Source: Nocardia acidivorans NBRC 108247
Lineage (GTDB): Bacteria; Actinomycetota; Actinomycetes; Mycobacteriales; Mycobacteriaceae
Direction: 5' to 3'
DNA length: 42,861 nt
NCBI RefSeq assembly: GCF_001625085.1
Contig: NZ_BDAW01000085.1
Location: 1-42,861 of the forward strand
Below the pieces are notes generated by a model. It searched no databases. It had not been told where the DNA came from and was given only the letters and a program-made list of their open reading frames with translations. Within the stretch, counting starts at the first letter, position 1; each line of letters starts with the position of its first letter. Both the position numbers and the translations under genes were made by a program. This document shows, one piece after another, positions 7,848-16,011 of the stretch.

Positions 7848-8090
7848 TCAGGACTTCGCCGCCTGACGGGCCGCATCGTCGGCGGCCATGGCATCTCGAA
7901 GGCTCTTGGGACGCATATCCGTCCAGTTCTTCTCGACGTACTCGACGCACGCGGCGCGCGAGTCCTCACCGAACACCACCCGCCAGCCCGCCGGAACCTC
8001 GGCGAATGCGGGCCACAGGGAGTGCTGTTCCTCGTCGTTGACCAGGACGAAGAACCGGCCGTCTTCATCATCGAAAGGATTGGTGCTCAT
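7848..8090 (-). CDS. MbtH-like protein
   Basis: An 80-residue member of the MbtH family, small chaperone-like partners of NRPS adenylation domains. The signature is complete: FFVLVNDEEQHSLWP, then VPAGWRVVFGE, then CVEYVEKNWTDMRPKSL. The ATG at 8090 has the ribosome site AGGTG 2 nt upstream. No NRPS gene is visible anywhere in the window, so it must serve a distant synthetase or be an orphan. The nearest upstream gene on the same strand is an alpha/beta hydrolase, 139 bp away. Confidence 0.93.
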   Translation of the reverse strand: MSTNPFDDEDGRFFVLVNDEEQHSLWPAFAEVPAGWRVVFGEDSRAACVEYVEKNWTDMRPKSLRDAMAADDAARQAAKS

Positions 8091-8229
8091 TTCACCTCAC
8101 TGGATACTGGCGCTTGTACAGGAACGCTGACGGATCATCTTGCCACTGGGTTGGCACCACAGCGCAAGGACGAGCCCCCGACGTTGATTCGACCCTAGCA
8201 AGGGTCGCGTTGCGGCTGGGCGGTTACCT

Positions 8230-9033
8230 TCAGGCCGCGAAGAATTCCAGCAGGATCTTGTTCACAGCCTCGGGTTGTTCCAGGTAGCCGAAGTGCCCGG
8301 CATCCGGGACCTCCTGATACCGCGCGCCGGGAATGGCCTCGGCGACCTCGCGGGACAGGTAGGGCGGAATCATCCGATCGTCCGCGAAGCCGACCGACAG
8401 GCAGGGCACGGTGATTCCCCGGTAGGCGGCGGTGCGATCGAAGTCGTGGTCCATGCGGCGCTGGGCGCGCACGCCCGGCGGCACCGGGCCGCCGGTGAAT
8501 TCGAACAGGTCCAGCCAGTCCCGGGCGGCATGGGTATCGGCCAGGGTGGCCGGGGACAGGTTCATCAGCGCGGAGATGGCGGCCTCGTACTTGGCGGGCA
8601 GGCGCACCCCGGAGGCGTCGAGTTCGTGCTCACCGGCCGAGAGCGTCTTCTGCAGCTGATCCAGGCGGGCGTGCCCGGCCAGGAAGACGGCCTTGCGCAC
8701 CAGATCCGGGCGGGCCAGCGCCAATTCCTGGGCGACCCGCGAGCCCATGGACTGGCCGACCACCAATGCCGGTCCCTCACCGAGGAATTCGATGAGTCCG
8801 GCGGTATCACGGACCAGTTCGTCGATGGTCATGCCCTGGGCGGCCTCGTAGGACGGCGCGATACCGCGATTGTCGAAGGTGCACACCCGGTATCCGGCCG
8901 CGACCAGCGCGGGCACCTGATGCAGTTCCCACACCCGGCCGCCGCTGCCCGTCCCCATGATCATGACGACCAGCGGCCCGGACCCCTTGATCTGGTAGTT
9001 CAGCGAGATTCCGTGCACCGTGGCCAACGGCAT
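8230..9033 (-). CDS. Alpha/beta-fold hydrolase
   Basis: A 267-residue alpha/beta hydrolase. The oxyanion region is MIMGTGSGGRVW, the nucleophile elbow is VGQSMGS (Ser 95), a catalytic acid is likely in VGFADDRMIPP, and the histidine is in PDAGHFGYLEQPE near the C-terminus. This looks like the soluble esterase, epoxide hydrolase or haloperoxidase-like class. Substrate is not predictable. It lies upstream of the MbtH gene on the same strand, a pairing that may hint at a type II thioesterase-like role, but its sequence does not look like one. Confidence 0.82.
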   Translation of the reverse strand: MPLATVHGISLNYQIKGSGPLVVMIMGTGSGGRVWELHQVPALVAAGYRVCTFDNRGIAPSYEAAQGMTIDELVRDTAGLIEFLGEGPALVVGQSMGSRVAQELALARPDLVRKAVFLAGHARLDQLQKTLSAGEHELDASGVRLPAKYEAAISALMNLSPATLADTHAARDWLDLFEFTGGPVPPGVRAQRRMDHDFDRTAAYRGITVPCLSVGFADDRMIPPYLSREVAEAIPGARYQEVPDAGHFGYLEQPEAVNKILLEFFAA

Positions 9034-9234
9034 TACTGCGATCCCTTCACCTGATTCCAGCGACGTTTCCTGTCACCACCGTAAGCCAGGCCGATCGGCC
9101 CGGACATCCGCAGGTGAATCGTCCGCATCGCGCATTGCGTTTCGGGCTCGCTGTACACGCGGGACGGAGTTCGGCGTCGAGCTGCGGATAGTATGGGGGC
9201 CTCGCAAGCTGAGCAGACTTTCCGAGAGGACATG

Positions 9235-9408
9235 ATGATGGCCGCGAACAGCAGCGCGAAAGACATCGCGGACGACGATCTGGAACCACTCGCCGATGAG
9301 ACAGCCCGACAGGCCCAGCGTGTCGTAGCCGCGTACGCCAGCGATGCCGATGAATGCCGCACGCTGCTGTCGATGCTCGGTATCGGCCCCAATACGCGGG
9401 GCGAATGA
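9235..9408 (+). CDS. Small conserved protein upstream of otsA
   Basis: About 57 residues, ending DETARQAQRVVAAYASDADECRTLLSMLGIGPNTRGE. Three ATG codons run in frame at 9232, 9235 and 9238; AGAGG at 9225-9229 fits 9235 or 9238 best. The stop is 3 bp from the otsA GTG, so the two are almost certainly one transcript and probably translationally coupled. M. tuberculosis also has a small gene directly before otsA (Rv3489). I know no function; the C-terminal half is amphipathic with one cysteine. Confidence 0.75.
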   Translation: MMAANSSAKDIADDDLEPLADETARQAQRVVAAYASDADECRTLLSMLGIGPNTRGE

Positions 9409-9411
9409 GAC

Positions 9412-10896
9412 GTGAACCCGGATAGCGCCGGTTCAGGTTTCGTCGTCGTCGCCAACCGCCTGCCGGTCGACCTCGAGAAACTGCCGGACGGCACCACCCG
9501 CTGGAAGCGCAGCCCCGGCGGTCTGGTGACCGCATTGGAGCCGGTGCTGCGAAACAACAAGGGCGCCTGGGTCGGATGGGCCGGCGTACCCGATGTGGAT
9601 CTCGATCCGATCGTCGAGGACGGTCTGGAACTGCATCCGGTACCGCTGTCCTCCGAAGAGGTCGCCGACTACTACGAGGGTTTCTCCAATGCCACCCTGT
9701 GGCCGCTGTATCACGATGTGATCGTGCGGCCGGTCTACGACCGCAAGTGGTGGCAGGCGTATGTGCAGGTGAATAGGCGTTTCGCCGAGCACACCGCGAA
9801 GGTGGCCGCGGAGGGCGCGACGGTCTGGGTGCAGGACTACCAGCTGCAGCTGGTGCCCAAGATGCTGCGCATGTTGCGTCCGGATCTGACCATCGGTTTC
9901 TTCCTGCACATTCCGTTCCCGCCGGTGGAACTGTTCATGCAGATGCCTTGGCGCACAGAGATCGTCGAGGGTCTGCTGGGCGCGGATCTGATCGGTTTCC
10001 ATCTGCCCGGTGGGGCGCAGAACTTCCTGTACCTGGCGAGAAGACTTGCCGGACAGCCGACTTCGCGCGGCAATGTGGGTGTGCGCTCGAAACTCGGTGT
10101 GGTGCAGGTGGGTTTCCGCACCGTACGGGTGGGCGCGTTCCCGATCTCCATCACCTCCACCGAGCTGGACGAGTACTCGCGCCGCCGCAGCGTGCGCGAG
10201 CGCGCCTCGAAAATCCGTGCGGAGCTTGGCAATCCGAAGACGATCCTGTTGGGCGTGGACCGCCTGGACTACACCAAGGGCATCGATATCCGGTTGGCCG
10301 CGCTCGAGGAACTGCTGCACGAGGAGCGCATCGATCCCGCCGACACGGTGATGGTGCAGTTGGCCACCCCGAGCCGCGAGCGGGTGGACTCCTACATCCA
10401 GATGCGCGGCGATATCGAACGCCAGGTGGGCCGGATCAACGGCGAGTACTCCCGGGTGGGTTATCCGGTGGTGCACTATCTGCACCGCCCGATCCCCCGC
10501 GAGGATCTCATCTCGTTCTTCGTGGCCGCCGATGTCATGGTGGTGACCCCGCTGCGCGACGGCATGAACCTGGTCGCCAAGGAGTACGTGGCCTGCCAGG
10601 GCGGTCTGAACGGCGCGCTGGTATTGAGCGAGTTCACCGGTGCGGCAGCGGAATTGCGCCAGTCGTACCTGTGCAATCCGCACGATCTGGAGAGCGTCAA
10701 GGAGGCCCTGCTCGCCGCCATCGAGGACGATCGCGACACCCGTCGCCGCCGGATGCGCGCCATGCGCCGCCAGGTGCTCACCCACGATGTGGACCGCTGG
10801 GCGCGCGCCTTCCTGGACGCGCTGGCCCAGGATCGGGTGGCGGGCAGCGCCCTGCTCACCGATGACGATGTGGATCCGGGCATGAGCCGGAACTGA
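9412..10896 (+). CDS. otsA: Alpha,alpha-trehalose-phosphate synthase (UDP-forming)
   Basis: A 494-residue GT20 glycosyltransferase that makes trehalose-6-phosphate from a nucleotide-glucose and glucose-6-phosphate. Motifs in order are FVVVANRLPVDLE (N-terminal loop), RSPGGLVTALEPVL, WVQDYQLQLVPKMLR, FFLHIPFPPVELF, GVDRLDYTKGI (sugar-nucleotide site) and VTPLRDGMNLVAKEYVACQ (C-terminal donor site). The GTG at 9412 follows the small-gene stop after 3 bp. In M. tuberculosis otsA (Rv3490) also sits beside mce4, so this is conserved synteny. Trehalose is both an osmolyte and the carrier for mycolates. Confidence 0.96.
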   Translation: MNPDSAGSGFVVVANRLPVDLEKLPDGTTRWKRSPGGLVTALEPVLRNNKGAWVGWAGVPDVDLDPIVEDGLELHPVPLSSEEVADYYEGFSNATLWPLYHDVIVRPVYDRKWWQAYVQVNRRFAEHTAKVAAEGATVWVQDYQLQLVPKMLRMLRPDLTIGFFLHIPFPPVELFMQMPWRTEIVEGLLGADLIGFHLPGGAQNFLYLARRLAGQPTSRGNVGVRSKLGVVQVGFRTVRVGAFPISITSTELDEYSRRRSVRERASKIRAELGNPKTILLGVDRLDYTKGIDIRLAALEELLHEERIDPADTVMVQLATPSRERVDSYIQMRGDIERQVGRINGEYSRVGYPVVHYLHRPIPREDLISFFVAADVMVVTPLRDGMNLVAKEYVACQGGLNGALVLSEFTGAAAELRQSYLCNPHDLESVKEALLAAIEDDRDTRRRRMRAMRRQVLTHDVDRWARAFLDALAQDRVAGSALLTDDDVDPGMSRN

Positions 10897-10911
10897 TTCC
10901 GAACACCCTGT

Positions 10912-10944
10912 GGCCCAGCCCCGCATACCTTGCGGGGCTGGGCC
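10912..10944. terminator. Terminator hairpin between otsA and the convergent SDR gene
   Basis: A perfect 14-bp stem (GGCCCAGCCCCGCA / TGCGGGGCTGGGCC) with loop TACCT lies in the 57-bp gap between two convergent genes. There is no T tract on either side, as is common in high-GC actinobacteria. Confidence 0.8.
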
Positions 10945-10953
10945 GCGGTCATA

Positions 10954-11895
10954 TCAGCCGAAGTCGTAGGTGACGCCGGTGAGCCGCTCGGATTCCACCC
11001 ACAGCTTGCCCGCCAGTTCGGGATCGCGGGCCTGCTCGGTCCCCTCGGTCAGTTCGGGATAGCCGCGCAATCCGTGTGCGGGCCCGTAGAATTCGCCACC
11101 GCGCGCCCCCGGATCAACGGCCGCCCGCAGTGTGGGCAGCGCACCCATCTCGGTGCTCTGCAGCATCCAGCTCGTCGCCCAGTCGATGGCGGGATGCTTC
11201 AGCATCCGCACGAATGGACTCATATTGTCCACGAAGTCCGAGTGCGCCGCCCCCGGATGCGCCGCCAGCGCGATGAGTTCCGCCGCCGTCCCATTGAGCC
11301 GCCGCTGCAATTCGAACGTGAACATCAGATTCGCGAGCTTGGACTGCCCGTACACGCGCATACCCTTGTACGCGCGCTTCTCGTAGCCCAGATCATCGAG
11401 ATCCAACACGGTCGACCCATGCCCCGAACTGGCACTGCTGACCGTCACCACACGGGCCCGCTCCGCCGCCAGCAACCGATCGAACACCAGCCCGGTGAAC
11501 GCGAACGGCCCGAGATGGTTTGTCGCGAAGGTGGTTTCGAACCCATCCGCGGTCTCACCGCGCTCCCGATTGAGCGTGCCCGCGTTATTGATCAGCAGAT
11601 CGATCCGCTCCCACCGCTCGCGCACTTCGGCGGCGGCTTCCCGCACCGAAGCCAGCGACGAAAGGTCAAGTCGCACAAGGGGCAATTCCGCATCGGGCAC
11701 GGTCGCCCGAATGACCTCGGCTGCCGCGGTGGCCTTCTCGGGATTCCGGCACGCCAGCACAACCGTCGCGCCCCGCCCGGCGAGCCGCAATGCGGTCTCC
11801 AACCCGAGACCCGCGCTCGCGCCGGTCACAATGGCGGTGCGCCCGTGCAGATCCGGCATATCAGCCGTGGTCCACGGCGACTTCTTGTTACCCAC
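10954..11895 (-). CDS. Short-chain dehydrogenase/reductase, retinol-dehydrogenase-like
   Basis: A 313-residue classical SDR. The cofactor site is TGASAGLG, followed by LDLSSLASV (NADP-type layout), NNAG, SSASS and the catalytic YGQSK. The length and the insertion after the active site match the RDH/WW-oxidoreductase-like branch. The start is a GTG at 11895. It lies 108 bp downstream of mam4B on the same strand, so it could be the last gene of the mce4 transcript, but the gap leaves room for its own promoter. A steroid substrate is possible by context only. Confidence 0.85.
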   Translation of the reverse strand: MGNKKSPWTTADMPDLHGRTAIVTGASAGLGLETALRLAGRGATVVLACRNPEKATAAAEVIRATVPDAELPLVRLDLSSLASVREAAAEVRERWERIDLLINNAGTLNRERGETADGFETTFATNHLGPFAFTGLVFDRLLAAERARVVTVSSASSGHGSTVLDLDDLGYEKRAYKGMRVYGQSKLANLMFTFELQRRLNGTAAELIALAAHPGAAHSDFVDNMSPFVRMLKHPAIDWATSWMLQSTEMGALPTLRAAVDPGARGGEFYGPAHGLRGYPELTEGTEQARDPELAGKLWVESERLTGVTYDFG

Positions 11896-12003
11896 AGCGC
11901 GATCCTGACTGTTCTGGTCGAGAGTTCCGACCAGCAGCCTAGATCGACTTCCACATGCCGACCAGTTTTGTACCGCTCAGCTGAATCACGCTGTGCGCCA
12001 GCG

Positions 12004-12495
12004 CTAGACGGGCGTCACCGCCGTGGCCAGCCAGTGGCCGTCGTGCTTGACGAGCTCGACCCGCACCCGAGAGCTGGTGAGGGTGCCCTTGGGCAGATCG
12101 GCGCTGGTCGTGAGCTGATTCGCGTAGACCAGCACGGTGGCGTGGTCGCGGGAGGTGTCGATTACGCCGGCCGCCTGCGAGGTGGCCTGCACGGTGATCT
12201 TCTTCTCCTTGGCCGCCGGGATCACGGACTTCGAGATCAGCGTCAGGTAGGTGTTCCGGAAGTCGCCGGTCAGATTGTCGGCCGCCCTGGGCAGTTCCTT
12301 GTCCGCGGTATTGAAGTCGTACGAGAACAACGACTCCACGGTGTGCTGCGCCGCGGCCACGGACTCCGAGCGCGCCTGCTCGGCCTGCCGATCCGACCAG
12401 AACCGGTAGCCGGTCAATGCGGTCACCACGACCGCCGCGACGAATAGGACACCCGTCGCGGCGAACAGGACGGAGCGCTTGCTGATCGTCTTCAC
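12004..12495 (-). CDS. mam4B: Mce-associated membrane protein Mam4B
   Basis: A 163-residue protein with one N-terminal membrane segment (about 8-29, VLFAATGVLFVAAVVVTALTGY) and a soluble NTF2-like extracytoplasmic domain ending VKHDGHWLATAVTPV. This is the layout of Mam proteins that end mce operons and are thought to stabilise the transporter. It overlaps mam4A by 4 nt. M. tuberculosis Rv3492c holds the same position. Confidence 0.88.
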   Translation of the reverse strand: MKTISKRSVLFAATGVLFVAAVVVTALTGYRFWSDRQAEQARSESVAAAQHTVESLFSYDFNTADKELPRAADNLTGDFRNTYLTLISKSVIPAAKEKKITVQATSQAAGVIDTSRDHATVLVYANQLTTSADLPKGTLTSSRVRVELVKHDGHWLATAVTPV

Positions 12496-13382
12496 GCCAC
12501 GAACTCCAATCCCGAGGCGGTCACGGTATCGCCGTCTCGCTTCAGGGTGACCCGGAAGCGGTAGTCCTTCTGCTGCGGCTGATCGGTGCCGGCGTTGGAG
12601 ACCGTCTGCTGGGCCAATACCAGTACCGAGGCCGCGTCGACGCTGTCGCTCTCGATCGCCGCGGCCAGCACCGTTCCGGTGGACTGCACCTTGATCTGCT
12701 CGAAGACCTTTTTGTACAGATCCTTGTTCTGGGAGTACTCGGCCTTCAGCTCTCCGGAGGCCACCGAGAGGATCCGGTCGATATCGGCGTCGACCGACCC
12801 GTCCTTCATCGTGGACAGATTGATGACGGCCTGCTTGGCGACCTGGATGTACTCCGCGCGCCGCTCCTGCAGCGCGTCGGCGCGATGCTGGTGATAGAGG
12901 AAGACCCCGCCCGAGCCGAACAGCCCCAGCAGGGATACCAGGGCGACCACCGCGGCCGCCCTGGCCAGCCGGTCCAACGATCCGAATCGCTTGCGAGACT
13001 TGGCCACCGGCTCAGCCTCGGCCTCGGAGTCGGCCTTCGGCTCGTGCTCGGAGTCCGACGCCGCGGCGGCTGCGGGCGCCACGGAGTCGATGTCACCGGC
13101 TGCGGAGTCGGCGTCCGCCTCGGTTGCCACCGCTGCCTCCACGATGTCGGCCGGACTCGACTCGGCATTCGCCGCCGTACTCCTCTCGGATGCCTTCACC
13201 AGACTCGGCGCGGAGTCCGCGACCGACGCCGGATCGGACTTCGCGACCGGAGTCGATACCACGCTCGCGGCGGCCGGGGACGTTCGCACCTCGGTGACCG
13301 AGTGGTCGTCCGCAACGGGCGGACCCGCCTGTCGCAGAGCCCGCCGCCGGGCGCGGCCGCCGTTTGCTGTGGTATCGCTCAT
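12492..13382 (-). CDS. mam4A: Mce-associated membrane protein Mam4A with long disordered N-terminus
   Basis: A 296-residue protein. Residues 1 to about 140 are low-complexity, rich in Ala, Ser, Asp and Glu (for example ADADSAAGDIDSVAPAAAA). A basic stretch (KSRKRFGSLDRLARA), one membrane segment (AAVVALVSLLGLFGSGGVFLY) and an NTF2-like domain ending LKRDGDTVTASGLEFVA follow. The fold and operon position match Mam4A. The acidic cytoplasmic tail makes it longer than the M. tuberculosis protein. It overlaps both mce4F and mam4B by 4 nt. Confidence 0.86.
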   Translation of the reverse strand: MSDTTANGGRARRRALRQAGPPVADDHSVTEVRTSPAAASVVSTPVAKSDPASVADSAPSLVKASERSTAANAESSPADIVEAAVATEADADSAAGDIDSVAPAAAAASDSEHEPKADSEAEAEPVAKSRKRFGSLDRLARAAAVVALVSLLGLFGSGGVFLYHQHRADALQERRAEYIQVAKQAVINLSTMKDGSVDADIDRILSVASGELKAEYSQNKDLYKKVFEQIKVQSTGTVLAAAIESDSVDAASVLVLAQQTVSNAGTDQPQQKDYRFRVTLKRDGDTVTASGLEFVA

Positions 13383-14788
13383 CGTTGTTGCTCCTCGAGC
13401 ATTTCCTGCCAGGTTTTCGGCACTGTACTGGAGCCGTTGGCGTCGATATCGCCTCGCCGATAGGTGCGGCCGTCAGGTCCGAGGAACGTACCACTGCTCG
13501 GATCGTAGTGGCCTATGACGGCTGCCGGCTGATTGCCCATCAGGTTGCCAGTGGGATTACCGGAGTTGTCGATGGCGTTCGGCGCTCCGAAGGGCGGGTT
13601 ATCGCCCTCGGGCTGATAGCCATTCGGATTGCGGCACGCCTCCGGCGATGGGGCCCGCTTACCCGGTACTTCCGCACACGGGGTATTGCGAATACCGCGC
13701 ACGGCCTCCTTGGCGTTCTGCGCCACCTTGCAATACAGGTTGTTCGGAGTGTCGATCGGCGAGAAATCGGCGGGCGAACGACGTTGGTCCGCCGGGAGGA
13801 AGCCGGTGGTGCAACCGGGAGGATCGTTGAGCCCGAGCATGAAGTCCACCATCGCGCCGTAGTCGGACGTACCGCGAATCGCGGTGAGCAGCGCCGAGAG
13901 CAGCGGTGGGTAGATGACTAGAATCTGTTCCAGCCCAGCGTGATACGTGACACCGACCTGTCCGACACTGACCATATTGGCGAGCAGGATCGGCAAGGTC
14001 GGCTTCAGATCCTGGAAGGTCTGATTCACCTTCTGTATCGCGGATGGCGTGTGCTGCAACAGGTTCCGCAATGACGGATCATGTTGGCGCAGTTGATCGG
14101 TCAGCGTGGCCAGATCCTGGGTCCAGCCGCGAATGGAGTCCGCGGATTGATTCTGGGTATCGAGCAACGGACCGAGCTTGTCGAGCAGATCCTTGGTTTG
14201 ATCGGTATTGGCCTTGGCCTCCTGCACCAGCAGGGAGGCCGAGTCGATGAATCGTTGCAGATCCGGACCCGCACCGTTGAAGGCCACGAAGGCCGCGTTG
14301 ATCACCTCGGCCAGCTTGGTATCGGCAACACTGGAGAGCAGTCGGTCGGCCTGGTTGAGCATATCGCCGACATCCTGCGGCAACTTGGTGCGCTCCACCG
14401 GAATCACCGAGCCGTCGTGCAGGTTCCCGCCTTTGGGATCCTGGACGGGGACCAGATCGACGTACTGCTCGCCGATGGCGGAGACGCTCTTGACGTACGC
14501 GTCGATATCGCCGGGGATCTTGAAGTCGCTGTCGATGGAGAGTTTGGCGTCCACCCCGTCCGGGGTCAGCTTGACGTCCTCGACCTTGCCGACATTGGTG
14601 CCCCGGTAGGTCACATTGGCGGTCTGGTACAGGCCGCCGGTGGCCGCCAATTTGACTGTGATCTCGTATCTTCCGATACCGAACATGGCAGGGATATGCA
14701 CATAGTCACCACCCATGACCGTCAGGCCGATCACGGTCAGCACCGAGAAGACGGCCAGTTGCGCCTTGACGAACCTACTGAGTTTCAC
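13379..14788 (-). CDS. mce4F: Mce4F, MCE-family substrate-binding subunit
   Basis: A 469-residue protein: N-terminal membrane anchor (QLAVFSVLTVIGLTVMGGDYV), an MCE domain (KLAATGGLYQTANVTYRGTNVGKVEDV; conserved end SVSAIGEQYVDLVP), a long helical region and a Pro/Asn/Gly-rich C-terminal tail. MCE subunits form a tunnel that carries hydrophobic substrate through the periplasm to the YrbE permease. It is the last of six MCE genes, overlapping mce4E and mam4A by 4 nt each. The C-terminal tail is shorter than in M. tuberculosis Mce4F. Confidence 0.93.
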   Translation of the reverse strand: MKLSRFVKAQLAVFSVLTVIGLTVMGGDYVHIPAMFGIGRYEITVKLAATGGLYQTANVTYRGTNVGKVEDVKLTPDGVDAKLSIDSDFKIPGDIDAYVKSVSAIGEQYVDLVPVQDPKGGNLHDGSVIPVERTKLPQDVGDMLNQADRLLSSVADTKLAEVINAAFVAFNGAGPDLQRFIDSASLLVQEAKANTDQTKDLLDKLGPLLDTQNQSADSIRGWTQDLATLTDQLRQHDPSLRNLLQHTPSAIQKVNQTFQDLKPTLPILLANMVSVGQVGVTYHAGLEQILVIYPPLLSALLTAIRGTSDYGAMVDFMLGLNDPPGCTTGFLPADQRRSPADFSPIDTPNNLYCKVAQNAKEAVRGIRNTPCAEVPGKRAPSPEACRNPNGYQPEGDNPPFGAPNAIDNSGNPTGNLMGNQPAAVIGHYDPSSGTFLGPDGRTYRRGDIDANGSSTVPKTWQEMLEEQQR

Positions 14789-16011
14789 TTGTCCGCACCC
14801 CCCTGCTGCGTATTGGGCACGGTGAGTCCCGGGATGGCGGGCAGGCCCGGAATCGGCGGCAGCCCAGCGATACTCGGCACCGGCGCGGCCGGTGGATTGA
14901 TCGGATCCATCATCGGGTCGCCCTTGCCGACCGCGGTCGGCGGCACTCCGACACCGAGGGTGGCCTGAGTTCCGCCGAGGCTACCGCCCAATGGGGTACC
15001 TGTGAGGAAGTTCGAATCCAGTCGAGCACCCGTAATATCCACGGTCATCAGCAGATTCATGTAGTCGCCCCGGATGACTCGATCGATGTTCTTGATCGGG
15101 AAGGGGAAGGTCAGCAGCCACTGCAGCGAGTCGGCCAGCTTGCCGCCGGTATCGGCCAGGGTCTTGAGCACGGGCGCCAGATTGGCCAGATCAGCCTTCA
15201 GGTTGTCACCGCCCCGGTCGATGATGCGCTGCACGATATCGCTCAAACCACCCAGTGACGTAATGGCTTTGGTGATGTTCTCGCGACGATCGGCGAGCAC
15301 CGTCAACGCGGGATGGATACCGGTGATGGCCGCGGTGAGGTCGTCCTTCTGCCGCGCGAGGGTTCCGCCCAGCCGATCCAGACCGCCCATGGCGGCGATG
15401 ATGTCGCCGGTCTGCTGATCCAGGGTCGTGGTCAGTTCGTTCAACCGCGGCAGCAGATCCCGGATGGCGTCGGTACGGCCGTTGAAGGTGGCGTCGAGTT
15501 CCCGGGTGATGGTCTCCACCTGGGACATACCGCCGCCGTTGAGCACAACGGACAATGAGGAGAGCGTCTGCTCGGTGGTCGGGTACGCGCCCGCCCGCTC
15601 CAGCGGGATGACGTCTCCGGCCTCGAGCCGCCCCTGTGCCGGTTGGTCTTTCGGCGCTGCCAGCTCCAGGTGGTTACTGCCGAGCAGACTTGTCTGCCCG
15701 ATCCGCGCGACGGCGTTGGCGGGCAGTTCGACTCCCTTCTCCAATCCGACGGTGACCAGCGCGTGCCAGCCCTCGACCTGAATGTTCTTGACCGAGCCGA
15801 CCGAGACGTCATTCACCTTGACGGGCGAATTACGGGTCAGCATGGTCACATTCGGCATCTGGATGGAGATCTCCCAGGACCCCTCCCCCGTGCCGACCGC
15901 ACCGGGCATGGGCAGCGAGTTCAGTCCATCCCAATCGCAGCCGCCGGCACCGAGCAGTGCGACCAGGCCGACCGCTACACCGGCGAGGCGAATCCGTCGG
16001 CGGCTCATCAT
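14785..16011 (-). CDS. mce4E: Mce4E (LprN-type) MCE lipoprotein
   Basis: A 408-residue protein starting MMSRRRIRLAGVAVGLVALLGAGGC, a lipoprotein signal peptide with the lipidated Cys at about residue 25 (the residues before it, AGG, are a weak lipobox). The MCE domain reads IQMPNVTMLTRNSPVKVNDVSVGSV and GQTSLLGSNHLELAAP. The E position of mce operons is normally the lipoprotein. The ATG at 16011 overlaps the mce4D stop by 4 nt; the frame is open further upstream but inside mce4D. The C-terminus is Pro/Gly-rich. Confidence 0.93.
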   Translation of the reverse strand: MMSRRRIRLAGVAVGLVALLGAGGCDWDGLNSLPMPGAVGTGEGSWEISIQMPNVTMLTRNSPVKVNDVSVGSVKNIQVEGWHALVTVGLEKGVELPANAVARIGQTSLLGSNHLELAAPKDQPAQGRLEAGDVIPLERAGAYPTTEQTLSSLSVVLNGGGMSQVETITRELDATFNGRTDAIRDLLPRLNELTTTLDQQTGDIIAAMGGLDRLGGTLARQKDDLTAAITGIHPALTVLADRRENITKAITSLGGLSDIVQRIIDRGGDNLKADLANLAPVLKTLADTGGKLADSLQWLLTFPFPIKNIDRVIRGDYMNLLMTVDITGARLDSNFLTGTPLGGSLGGTQATLGVGVPPTAVGKGDPMMDPINPPAAPVPSIAGLPPIPGLPAIPGLTVPNTQQGGADK

